From the NCBI GenBank assembly GCA_002455335.1, contig DKKP01000296.1, positions 1,233 through 10,514 on the forward strand: a stretch of 9,282 nt of DNA, given 5' to 3'. The notes under the pieces are model-generated. The model was not told the origin of the DNA. It worked only from the letters and a program-made list of their open reading frames with translations, and did no database searches. Made by a program: the position numbers and the translations under genes. Positions within the stretch are counted from its first letter, which is position 1, and every line of letters starts with the position of its first letter. This document shows, one piece after another, positions 1 through 5,836 of the stretch. Source of the stretch: Anaerolineales bacterium UBA6663. Lineage in GTDB: Bacteria > Chloroflexota > Anaerolineae > Anaerolineales > UBA6663.

Positions 1-690
1 GCCTGGTTGCCGCGGCTCGCCCCACAACTGCCGGTGGCGATCCCGGCCCCGGTCGGGCTAGGCCTGCCCGGTGAAGGCTACCCGTACCCCTGGTCGATCT
101 ATCGCTGGATCGAGGGCGATAACCCGGAGGTCGGCCAGATCGAGGACCCCGAGACGCTGACGCGCGACCTGGCGGCGTTTATCATGGCGCTGCAGCGGGT
201 CGATCCGGTCGGGGCGCCAGCAGCGGGGCGCGGTCGGCCGCTGGCGACGCGTGACACGCCGATGCGCGCCGCTATCGCGGCCTCGGAGGGCCTGATCGAC
301 ACGACGGCCGTGACCACGCTTTGGGAGGCGGCGCTGCGCGTGCCCGAGTGGCAGGGCCCGGCGGTCTGGCTGCACGGTGACCTCGCGCCGGGCAACCTTC
401 TGCTCGTCGAAGATCGGCTCAGCGCCGTCATCGACTTCTCAGGCGTCGGCGTGGGCGACCCGGCCGCCGACTTGCCCGTCGCCTGGAACCTGCTGCCCCG
501 CGAGACCTGGCCGCTCTTCCGCGCGTTGCTGGGGGTCGACGACGCCACCTGGGCGCGTGGCCGGGGTTGGGCCCTATCGATCGCCATGATCCAGCTGCCG
601 TATTACCAGCACACCAATCCGCCGCTTGCCGCCAGCGCCCGGTATGTGATCGGCCAGGTGCTCGAAGATCAGCGGGCTGGCCTGGCCTGA
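1..690 (+). CDS. Aminoglycoside phosphotransferase (APH) family kinase, 5'-truncated by the window
   Basis: This is a small-molecule kinase of the APH/choline-kinase fold, which transfers phosphate from ATP to a hydroxyl of an antibiotic or metabolite in the cytoplasm. The frame is open from base 1, so the start and about 60-70 N-terminal residues lie outside the window; the TTG at 7 is internal (Trp-Leu-Pro-Arg-Leu-Ala-Pro is a typical mid-protein stretch of this family). Counting from base 1, the catalytic HGDLAPGN motif is at residues 125-132 (base, Asp and Asn for Mg/phosphate transfer). The metal-binding segment VIDFSGVGVGDPAADL begins at residue 143; its DFS replaces the usual DFG-like triplet. 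The WARGRGWALS and LPYYQHTNP segments near the C-terminus are typical of a widespread APH subgroup of unknown substrate. The stop TGA shares its A with the next ATG. The family call is firm. Real aminoglycoside resistance is not shown, since many such kinases have other substrates. Confidence 0.9.
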   Translation, partial: AWLPRLAPQLPVAIPAPVGLGLPGEGYPYPWSIYRWIEGDNPEVGQIEDPETLTRDLAAFIMALQRVDPVGAPAAGRGRPLATRDTPMRAAIAASEGLIDTTAVTTLWEAALRVPEWQGPAVWLHGDLAPGNLLLVEDRLSAVIDFSGVGVGDPAADLPVAWNLLPRETWPLFRALLGVDDATWARGRGWALSIAMIQLPYYQHTNPPLAASARYVIGQVLEDQRAGLA

Positions 691-845
691 TGCCGATGCC
701 ACCGACCTTCGACCCATTGGCGATCACGCCCGGGCTCGCGAAGCGCCTGCTCGCCGTGACGCATCCGCACTGGGCGGGCCTGCCCATCGTCCCGGCCAAG
801 CCCCAGGGCTGGGGCAGCCGCGCCTTTCGTCTGGGCGACGCATGA
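690..845 (+). pseudogene. N-terminal remnant of a second APH-family kinase (51 codons)
   Basis: The open frame starts with an ATG overlapping the previous kinase's stop (TGATG) and ends at the TGA inside ATGA, where the MFS gene starts. It encodes about 51 residues. The stretch from AKRLLAVTHPHWAGLPIVP through GWGSRAFRLGD resembles the first β-hairpin region of APH-family kinases (from memory, a pattern like RRLLAxQFPxWADLPIxP...RLGDxMxVRLP). Homology stops at RLGDA, exactly where the family continues with Met and the ATP-binding Val-Arg-Leu-Pro segment. The ATP-binding lysine/arginine strand, the catalytic loop and everything downstream are missing, so it cannot be a working kinase. It is probably the stump of a tandem paralogue. 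Alternatives are a small expressed peptide that only couples translation of the kinase and MFS genes, or chance resemblance; the last is unlikely given the neighbouring full-type kinase. Confidence 0.65.
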
Positions 846-2083
846 GCCACCCTCCCGCAGTCTCGCCGGATCGCGACGCGGACCTCGTGAACGTGTTTGT
901 GCGCTGGTCGGCCCTGCAGTCTGGATTGGCGCGCGGCTACTGGCTGGTCGCCAGCCTGTACCTGGTGCTCGATGCCGGCCTCGCGCCCGGGCAGCTCGTC
1001 TTGATCGGAGTCGCTCAGGGGATCGCGGCCTTGATCTTTGAGGTGCCGGCCGGCGTGGTGGCCGACACCGTGAGCCGCAAGATGTCGCTGGTGATCTCAT
1101 GCGTCTTGATCGGCCTGAGCATGGCGGCCACTGGCCTGACCACGGCGTATCCGTTGCTGGTCGTCACGCAGATGCTGTGGGGCGTCGCCTGGACGTTCAC
1201 GAGCGGCGCCGACGTGGCCTGGATCACCGATGAACTGAGCCGGCCCGGCCTTGCCCGAACGGCGTTGGCGGTGCAGGCGCGCTGGAAGCTGGGCGGCGCG
1301 GCGCTGGGCATGCTCGCCCTGGGCGCCCTGGCCACGGCGATCGGGCGCAGCCCGACGCTGGTGGTGGCCGGGGTCGCGATGGCCCTGCTGGGGCTATACG
1401 TCGCGACGGGCTTCAGCGAGCGCGGCTTCAAGCCGACTCGAACCAGGCACTGGCAGCGGGCCTGGACGATCTTGAACGGCGGCGTGGCGCTGGCGCGGCG
1501 TGACACCGAACTCCTGTTGATCTTTGCCGCCACGTTTCTGATCAACGGCGCCGCCGATGCCTTCGAGCGTCTGCATGTTCGACAGCTTATCGCGCTCGGC
1601 TTTCCGGATCGGCCGGACCCGCTGGTCTGGTTTACGGCGCTGGGCGTCCTGGCCTATGCGTCCGGGGCCCTGGCATTGCGGATCATCGAAGTGCGCCTCG
1701 ACGGGATCGGGGCAGCGCGCCGGATCTACGTCGCCGCCTGCGGGGTCGGGGTGGTCGGCGTGCTGCTTGTCGGCCTTGCGCCCGATGCCGTGACGGGCAG
1801 CGCCGGAGTGTTGTTGGTCACCGGGATCGCCTGGACGGTCACGCGCGCGGTCGGCGCGATCTGGGTCAACGCCCGGGCCACAAGCGACATTCGCGCGACC
1901 GTGCAATCCTTCCTGGCCCAGGTCGAGTACTTCGGCGAGATCGGCTGTGGCGCCGTGTTGGCCGGCCTGGCCCAATCCACCTCGCTCGCCGTGACCTTCG
2001 GTGCCGCGGCCGTGCTCGTCGCAGCCGCAGGGCTGGTGGCTACGCGATCTGGCGGCGCCAGTTCGACAAAAATCGGATATTGA
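842..2083 (+). CDS. MFS transporter, probable drug efflux permease
   Basis: This 413-residue integral membrane protein has the length and hydrophobic pattern of a 12-helix major facilitator, a proton-coupled antiporter or uniporter of the inner membrane. Residues 71-80 (GVVADTVSRK) are MFS motif A in the loop between helices 2 and 3, with the conserved Gly, Asp and basic pair. A hydrophilic central loop (about 192-224) separates the two six-helix halves. The segment ARATSDIRATVQSFLAQ (345-360) followed by FGEIGCG resembles the matching loop region in tetracycline/macrolide-type efflux proteins. The ATG overlaps the stop of the kinase remnant (ATGA), and there is no good Shine-Dalgarno, so translation is probably coupled. 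Fourteen hydrophilic residues precede the first membrane segment, which supports this start. The stop codon overlaps the -35 of the next promoter. The transported substrate cannot be told; the kinase next door and the regulated ABC exporter downstream favour a toxic compound. Confidence 0.85.
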   Translation: MSHPPAVSPDRDADLVNVFVRWSALQSGLARGYWLVASLYLVLDAGLAPGQLVLIGVAQGIAALIFEVPAGVVADTVSRKMSLVISCVLIGLSMAATGLTTAYPLLVVTQMLWGVAWTFTSGADVAWITDELSRPGLARTALAVQARWKLGGAALGMLALGALATAIGRSPTLVVAGVAMALLGLYVATGFSERGFKPTRTRHWQRAWTILNGGVALARRDTELLLIFAATFLINGAADAFERLHVRQLIALGFPDRPDPLVWFTALGVLAYASGALALRIIEVRLDGIGAARRIYVAACGVGVVGVLLVGLAPDAVTGSAGVLLVTGIAWTVTRAVGAIWVNARATSDIRATVQSFLAQVEYFGEIGCGAVLAGLAQSTSLAVTFGAAAVLVAAAGLVATRSGGASSTKIGY

Positions 2084-2109
2084 CAGGCGCAATTCTATTG
2101 TGCTAGAGT
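2080..2109 (+). promoter_or_regulatory. Sigma-70-type promoter for the ArsR/ABC exporter operon
   Basis: A perfect -35 TTGACA at 2080-2085 is followed 18 bases later by TAGAGT (2104-2109, four of six matches to TATAAT) preceded by TGC, an extended -10. The -35 overlaps the MFS stop codon. Predicted transcription would begin near 2116, inside the palindrome described next, about 24 bases before the regulator's ATG. In such GC-rich DNA a perfect TTGACA with a well-spaced extended -10 directly upstream of a regulator gene is unlikely to be chance, but it is a by-eye call. Confidence 0.6.
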
Positions 2110-2135
2110 CCAGCATATACTGGAAAGCAGCATAT
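2110..2135 (+). promoter_or_regulatory. Candidate operator: palindrome plus direct repeat upstream of the ArsR-type gene
   Basis: CCAGCATATACTGG (2110-2123) is a 14-bp imperfect palindrome, 12 of 14 positions symmetrical. CAGCATAT occurs at 2111-2118 and again at 2128-2135, 17 bases apart, so the second copy lies on a similar face of the helix. The site covers the predicted transcription start and the space before the regulator's ATG. ArsR/SmtB-type winged-helix repressors commonly bind such AT-centred palindromes over their own promoters, so autoregulation of the operon is the natural inference. Confidence 0.5.
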
Positions 2136-2139
2136 TCAG

Positions 2140-3003
2140 ATGAACAATCGTCTCCCACCCATCCTGCCCGCCGACGAGCCTGTCGTCATGCCCGAGCTGC
2201 CGCAATCGGTTGAGATCAAGACCCTGGCGCAGCAGAGGGCGGTGAGCGACCCGATCCGCTCGCGCATCCTAGGCGTGCTGCAGAACGTCCCGGCCACGGC
2301 CAAGCAACTGGCCGAGCGGCTGAACAGCACACCGGGCGCGATCGGTCATCACCTCAAACTGCTCGAACGCCACGGCCTGGTGCAGATCGTGGCGCGGCGC
2401 CAGGTGCGCGGCATCGTGGCGAACTACTATGCCCGGACCGGTCGAATGCTGAATTTCAGCGCCCCGATGCTGACCGAGGACCTCGACCGGGCCAACATCC
2501 TGACCACGGCCCGCGATGAGCTGGCTGAGATGCTGGCCGAGGATCGGGACGAGAACGAGGCCGAGGTTTTCGAGCTGGCCTATCCGCATGTCCAGCTCTC
2601 GGCCAAAAACGCCGCGCGGCTCGGTCGGCGCGTCAAGCGCCTGATCGACGACCTGGTCGCCATGCCCAACGAGCCCGGCGAACCGCTGTACGGCGTCGCC
2701 GTCGGCTTGTTCCGCGCGCCGAGGTATTTGCAGGTGGCGTCGGGCGATCCTGAGGCGTCAGGCCTCAGGCGTCAGGCGCTAGACGCGGGAGCAACGCCCA
2801 GACGATCGCCGGATCCTCACAGAACAACCGTCGACCCCAAACCCCTCCCGCGCCGCGCCAATAAGCGTGCTCCTTTGTCAGCCGGGAGCGCGGCGCTGCC
2901 CTCCCCCGCGGGGGAGGGCGCGACGCCGAGCGCTTTGCGCCCTTCACGGCCCCGTGGCGTCGCGGGTGGGGTCCGCAAGAGACGCGTGACACCCGTCGCC
3001 TGA
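2140..3003 (+). CDS. ArsR-type winged-helix regulator with a repeat-derived C-terminal extension
   Basis: Residues about 28-100 form a winged helix-turn-helix: a first helix at SDPIRSRILGVL (36-47), a HTH at TAKQLAERLNSTPGAIGHHLKLLERHGLV (53-81), where HHLKLLERHGLV is the recognition-helix style of ArsR proteins, and a β-wing through 95. A helical region (112-172), perhaps the dimer or ligand part, ends with EPLYGVAVGLFRAP (181-194), a plausible natural C-terminus. No CxC metal site is visible, so metal sensing is not supported. Beyond about residue 204 the frame reads straight through repeat DNA (2750-2777 and 2841-2972) and the extra ~85 residues are Arg/Pro/Ala-rich low complexity. The spacing to the ABC ATPase ATG is 19 bases, so it is probably the first gene of the exporter operon and its local regulator. 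There is only a weak GGAAAG (2122-2127) before the ATG; the ATG at 2188 (Met17) is an alternative start and would keep the whole HTH. Confidence 0.8.
   Translation: MNNRLPPILPADEPVVMPELPQSVEIKTLAQQRAVSDPIRSRILGVLQNVPATAKQLAERLNSTPGAIGHHLKLLERHGLVQIVARRQVRGIVANYYARTGRMLNFSAPMLTEDLDRANILTTARDELAEMLAEDRDENEAEVFELAYPHVQLSAKNAARLGRRVKRLIDDLVAMPNEPGEPLYGVAVGLFRAPRYLQVASGDPEASGLRRQALDAGATPRRSPDPHRTTVDPKPLPRRANKRAPLSAGSAALPSPAGEGATPSALRPSRPRGVAGGVRKRRVTPVA
2750..2777. repeat. Two tandem copies of a 14-bp unit (CTGAGGCGTCAGGC)
   Basis: The copy at 2750-2763 and the copy at 2764-2777 (CTCAGGCGTCAGGC) match at 13 of 14 positions. The one difference also creates an inverted pair, CTGAGG (2750-2755) and CCTCAG (2763-2768), around a 7-base loop. 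The unit marks the point where the regulator frame leaves protein-like sequence and enters intergenic-type sequence. Confidence 0.7.
2841..2972. repeat. Nested palindromic intergenic element (~132 bp), read through by the regulator gene
   Basis: The ends, 2841-2860 (ACCCCTCCCGCGCCGCGCCA) and 2953-2972, are inverted copies matching at 15 of 20 positions (14 of the outer 16). In the middle lies a perfect 22-bp palindrome (2898-2919) built on CCCTCCCCC facing GGGGGAGGG. The centre of the palindrome (2908.5) is close to the centre of the whole element (2906.5), so the structure is symmetrical at two scales. No protein is encoded that looks like a transposase. It resembles the short palindromic intergenic elements (REP/MITE-like) known in many bacteria; the exact family is not known to me. 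Confidence 0.6.
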
Positions 3004-3022
3004 CCCCTTCCAGGAGCTTCCA

Positions 3023-4000
3023 ATGACCGTCATCCAAGTCGAGCAACTCAGCAAGAGCTACTTCGTCCCAGAGCGCGAGGCCGGGTTGGGCGCGGCGCTC
3101 AAGAGCCTGGTCAGGCGCAAGAACCGCGAGGTCAAGGCCGTCGACGCGATCTCGTTTGAGATCGGGCCGGGCGAGGTCGTCGGCTTCCTGGGGCCCAATG
3201 GCGCCGGCAAGACCACGACGCTCAAGATGCTGTCGGGCCTGCTCTACCCGACAGGCGGGGCCGCGCGGGTGCTCGGCCACACGCCCGAGAAGCGTGAGCG
3301 CGGCTTTCTCACGCAGGTGACGCTTGTGATGGGCAACCGCAGCCAGCTGCAGTGGGACATCCCGGCGCTCGACTCGTACGACCTGCAGCGCGCGATCTAT
3401 GGGCTCGACCCGGCCGGGTATCGGCGCACACGCGACGAACTGATCGAGCTGATGCAGGTCGGCGACCTGGTGCGCAAGCCCGTGCGCAACCTGTCGCTCG
3501 GCGAGCGCATGAAGGTCGAGTTCATCGGCGCGTTGCTGCACAACCCCAAGGTGATCTTCCTCGACGAGCCGACGCTCGGGCTCGACGTGACCATGCAGCG
3601 CAGGCTGCGCGAATTCGTGGCCGGCTACAACGCCCGCACCGGGGCGACCGTGCTGCTCACCAGCCATTACATGGCCGACGTCGAGGCGCTGTGCAAGCGC
3701 GTGATCGTCATCCATCATGGCACGCTGCTCTACGACGGAGATCTGGCCGGGCTGAGCGCGCGCTTCGCGTCGTACAAGACCATCAGCGCCTCGTTTGATC
3801 AAACCCCGCCGGCGCTCGACGGTTACGGAGAGGTGGTCGCGACCGATGGCCTGCGGGTGACCTTGCGCGTGCCCAAGGCCGAGACCTCGCGCGCCACGGC
3901 CCGCTTGCTCACCGACCTGGCCGTCGTCGACCTCACTGTCGAGGATCCGCCGATCGATGACGTGATCGAAAAAGTGTTTAGTAGTCCAGTAGTCAAGTAG
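3023..4000 (+). CDS. ABC transporter ATP-binding protein (ABC-2 exporter type)
   Basis: This 325-residue cytoplasmic ATPase energises the two permeases encoded next to it. It has a Walker A GPNGAGKT at 57-64, a Q-loop region around Q108/Q110, the signature LSLGERMK at 157-164, a Walker B VIFLDEP at 177-183, a D-loop GLD at 186-188 and a switch histidine in LLTSHY (H215). All catalytic elements are intact. After the nucleotide-binding domain (to about 245) comes a ~75-residue C-terminal domain ending in a VEDPPIDDVIEKVF helix, typical of DrrA/CcmA-like exporter ATPases paired with DUF990-type permeases. AGGAG at 3012-3016 sits six bases before the ATG, which supports the start. The last six residues (SSPVVK) and the TAG stop are encoded by the AGTAGTC octamer repeat, so the original stop seems to have been lost or replaced. 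KEGG groups close relatives with a viologen exporter; the substrate here is inferred only. Confidence 0.95.
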   Translation: MTVIQVEQLSKSYFVPEREAGLGAALKSLVRRKNREVKAVDAISFEIGPGEVVGFLGPNGAGKTTTLKMLSGLLYPTGGAARVLGHTPEKRERGFLTQVTLVMGNRSQLQWDIPALDSYDLQRAIYGLDPAGYRRTRDELIELMQVGDLVRKPVRNLSLGERMKVEFIGALLHNPKVIFLDEPTLGLDVTMQRRLREFVAGYNARTGATVLLTSHYMADVEALCKRVIVIHHGTLLYDGDLAGLSARFASYKTISASFDQTPPALDGYGEVVATDGLRVTLRVPKAETSRATARLLTDLAVVDLTVEDPPIDDVIEKVFSSPVVK

Positions 4001-4072
4001 TCAAGTAGTCAAGTAGTCCTCGCAAGACCGATTTGACCTCAACGGACTACCCGACTACCTGACTACCCGACT
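3980..4072. repeat. Octamer array AGTAGTC(A/C) facing an inverted copy; large potential hairpin
   Basis: Five consecutive octamers run from 3980 to 4019 (AGTAGTCC, three AGTAGTCA, AGTAGTCC). After a 24-base spacer (4020-4043) the opposite orientation follows in three octamers of the form (G/C/T)GACTACC (4044-4067) and a partial fourth to 4072. GTAGTCC at 4013-4019 pairs perfectly with GGACTAC at 4044-4050, and further octamers stay in register, so a transcript could form a long, regularly interrupted stem. It fills the whole gap between the ATPase and the first permease and contains the ATPase stop codon. It lacks a T-run and lies inside an operon, so an ordinary terminator is unlikely. Confidence 0.85.
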
Positions 4073-4086
4073 TATAGGCGGAGCCT

Positions 4087-4890
4087 ATGAAGAACTTGCT
4101 CGACTTCTATGTGGGTCAGATGCGGATCGCGGCTGTGACGCAGCTGCAGTATCGGGCGGCCAATTACTTCTACATGATCGGGATGGTGGCCGAGCCGATC
4201 GTGTACCTTGTGGTGTGGAGCACGATCGCCGAGGCGCAGGGCGGCGTGGTCGGCGGGTACACGGCCGGCGGGTTCGCCGCGTACTACATCGTGTGGACGC
4301 TGGTGCGCAACATGAACATCGTCTTCACGCCCTACGGTTGGGAGTGGCGCATCCGCGAGGGCCAGTTGAGCGGCATGCTGCTGCGCCCGATCCACCCCCT
4401 GCACGGCGACATCGCCTACTTCGCTGGCTGGAAGGTGGCCGTGATCATCCTCTGGCTGCCGATCGCGGCTGTGCTGGCGCTGGTCTTCAGGCCCGAGATC
4501 AACCCGACCGTTCAGGAAGTCGTGGTCTTCTTCATCGCCATCTGGGGCGCGTACTTGATCCGCACCATGCTGCTCTGGCTGTTGGGCATGATCACGTTCT
4601 GGACGACGCGCGTCGGCGCGCTATTCGAGCTGTACTTCGCGGCCGAGCTGCTGCTCTCGGGCCGGCTTGTGCCGATGAGCGTGATGCCGCCCTGGGTGCA
4701 GGCGCTGTCGGCCTGGATGCCCTTCCGCTGGGCCTTCCAGTACCCGATCGAGGCCCTGGTTGGCGACCTGCCAACCGAGCAGCTCTGGCTCGGTCTCGGC
4801 ATGCAGGCGCTCTGGATTGTGCTCGCCGGCGGCGCCGCCCTGATCGCCTGGCGTTGGGCCGTGAAGCAGTATTCGGCGGTGGGAGGCTAA
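4087..4890 (+). CDS. ABC-2 type exporter permease, first subunit (DUF990/PF06182-like)
   Basis: This is a 267-residue inner-membrane protein with about six hydrophobic segments (roughly 28-48, 62-82, 115-134, 144-170, 178-192 and 238-256). The segment IREGQLSGMLLRPIHPL (89-105) after the second helix and SGRLVPMSVMPPWVQ (191-205) before the last helices match the two most recognisable features of ABC-2 permeases of the DUF990 group: a Gly-Leu-Arg-Pro cytoplasmic loop and an outer Pro-rich loop before a conserved Trp. It would form a heterodimeric pore with the next gene's product, driven by the preceding ATPase. AGGCGGAG (4076-4083) is the ribosome site, three bases from the ATG and directly after the octamer repeat, so folding of that repeat could affect its translation. 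The family call is confident; the substrate is not known. Confidence 0.9.
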   Translation: MKNLLDFYVGQMRIAAVTQLQYRAANYFYMIGMVAEPIVYLVVWSTIAEAQGGVVGGYTAGGFAAYYIVWTLVRNMNIVFTPYGWEWRIREGQLSGMLLRPIHPLHGDIAYFAGWKVAVIILWLPIAAVLALVFRPEINPTVQEVVVFFIAIWGAYLIRTMLLWLLGMITFWTTRVGALFELYFAAELLLSGRLVPMSVMPPWVQALSAWMPFRWAFQYPIEALVGDLPTEQLWLGLGMQALWIVLAGGAALIAWRWAVKQYSAVGG

Positions 4891-4892
4891 GC

Positions 4893-4972
4893 ATTTGCGA
4901 TTGGCGATTGGTGATTTGCGATTTCCTCTTTGCCTGGAGGAAATCGCAAATCACCAATCGCAAATCGCAAAT
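4893..4972. repeat. 36-bp near-perfect inverted repeat between the two permease genes
   Basis: The left arm 4893-4928 and right arm 4937-4972 are reverse complements at 35 of 36 positions (the only mismatch pairs 4903 with 4962) around an 8-base loop (4929-4936). The arms are themselves made of ATTTGCGATT-type units. It begins two bases after the stop of the first permease and ends seven bases before the GGAGG of the second, so it occupies almost the whole junction. Its AT-rich composition contrasts with the flanking genes. A transcript would form a very stable stem; there is no T-run after it. Confidence 0.95.
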
Positions 4973-4987
4973 TGAACCGGAGGTACC

Positions 4988-5773
4988 ATGGCAATCGTGC
5001 GACTTTGGTGGAACTACGTCCGCGTCGGGGTGCTCGGAGAGGTGCAGTACCGGGTGAACTTCCTGGTGCAGTTGCTGCAGTCGGCGATCGCGCTGGCGAC
5101 CGGCCTGATCGTGCTGGCCCTGATCTTCAGCTATACGCAGACGCTGGGCGGCTGGACCGGGCCGGAATTGCTCGCGCTGATGGGCGTGCACACGCTCGTC
5201 GGCGGCCTGATCCACATGTCCATCCAGCCCAACATGGAGCGCCTGATGCAGGATGTGCAGAACGGCACGCTCGACTACGCGCTGATCAAGCCGGCCGACA
5301 GCCAGGCGCTCGTCAGCGTGCGCGAGTTCAGGCTGTGGCAGGGCGTGGATGTGGCGATCGGCGCGATCGTGATCGGGGTGGCTGTCTTTCAGCTGCGCGA
5401 GGCGCTTGGTTGGGAGCAGGCGCTGGGCTTTGGGCTGGCGCTGCTCTGCGGCGCGGGCATGATCTACGCCTTCTGGCTGATCCTGACCACCGGCGCATTC
5501 TGGTGGGTGCGGATGGAGAACCTGCTCGAGCTCTGGCAGGGTTTATACTCGGCCGGGCGCGCGCCGGTAGGGATCTATCCGGATTGGCTGCGCTATGGCC
5601 TGACGTTTCTGGTGCCCGTGGCCTTTGCCGTGACCGTGCCAGCTGAAGCCGTCACCGGGCGATTGACGCTTGAGACGCTGGCCGGGGCCGTGGCGCTGGC
5701 GGCTGCGTTGCTGATCGGCGCGCGCTGGTTCTGGTTCTTCGGTCTCAAGCACTACTCGGGTGCGTCGGCGTGA
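4988..5773 (+). CDS. ABC-2 type exporter permease, second subunit (DUF990/PF06182-like)
   Basis: This is a 261-residue inner-membrane protein with about six hydrophobic segments (roughly 27-48, 60-78, 118-135, 147-170, 203-222 and 228-252). VQNGTLDYALIKPADSQ (90-106) is the cytoplasmic Gly-Thr-Leu-Asp...Lys-Pro loop. RAPVGIYPDWLRYGLTFLVPVAFAVTVPAEA (191-221) is the long Tyr-Pro...Val-Pro-Val-Ala-Phe...Pro-Ala segment, a hallmark of DUF990 permeases. It is clearly a different subunit from the first permease, so the complex is probably a 2+1+1 exporter (two ATPases, one of each permease), as in the viologen-exporter group. GGAGG at 4979-4983 lies four bases before the ATG, immediately after the 36-bp hairpin. 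Last gene of the operon; no strong terminator follows. Confidence 0.92.
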   Translation: MAIVRLWWNYVRVGVLGEVQYRVNFLVQLLQSAIALATGLIVLALIFSYTQTLGGWTGPELLALMGVHTLVGGLIHMSIQPNMERLMQDVQNGTLDYALIKPADSQALVSVREFRLWQGVDVAIGAIVIGVAVFQLREALGWEQALGFGLALLCGAGMIYAFWLILTTGAFWWVRMENLLELWQGLYSAGRAPVGIYPDWLRYGLTFLVPVAFAVTVPAEAVTGRLTLETLAGAVALAAALLIGARWFWFFGLKHYSGASA

Positions 5774-5836
5774 AACCCACGGGTGACCGGGCGTAACGAT
5801 TGTCGTACATCAAGCCGGCGAAGCATCAAAGATCGA

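Noticed and set aside
1394..2158. Minus-strand frame of 254 codons opposite the MFS gene
   Set aside because: Antisense shadow of a well-supported 12-helix transporter; no recognisable motif.
2898..2919. Rho-independent terminator between regulator and ATPase
   Set aside because: The palindrome has no T-run, is inside an open frame and is embedded symmetrically in a larger repeat, so a repeat element explains it better.
2765..3802. Long minus-strand open frame (345 codons) opposite the regulator and ABC ATPase
   Set aside because: It lies antisense to a gene with all ABC motifs intact; its sequence is low-complexity His/Arg/Asp/Leu-rich, as produced by GC-rich antisense codons, and shows no domain.
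3980..4072. CRISPR array
   Set aside because: The 8-base units are directly adjacent, with no unique spacers, and occur in inverted arms; no cas gene is present.
4215..5057. Plus-strand frame of 280 codons overlapping the first permease
   Set aside because: Out of frame with a clear membrane permease; Arg/His/Ala-rich shadow frame that also runs through the 36-bp hairpin.
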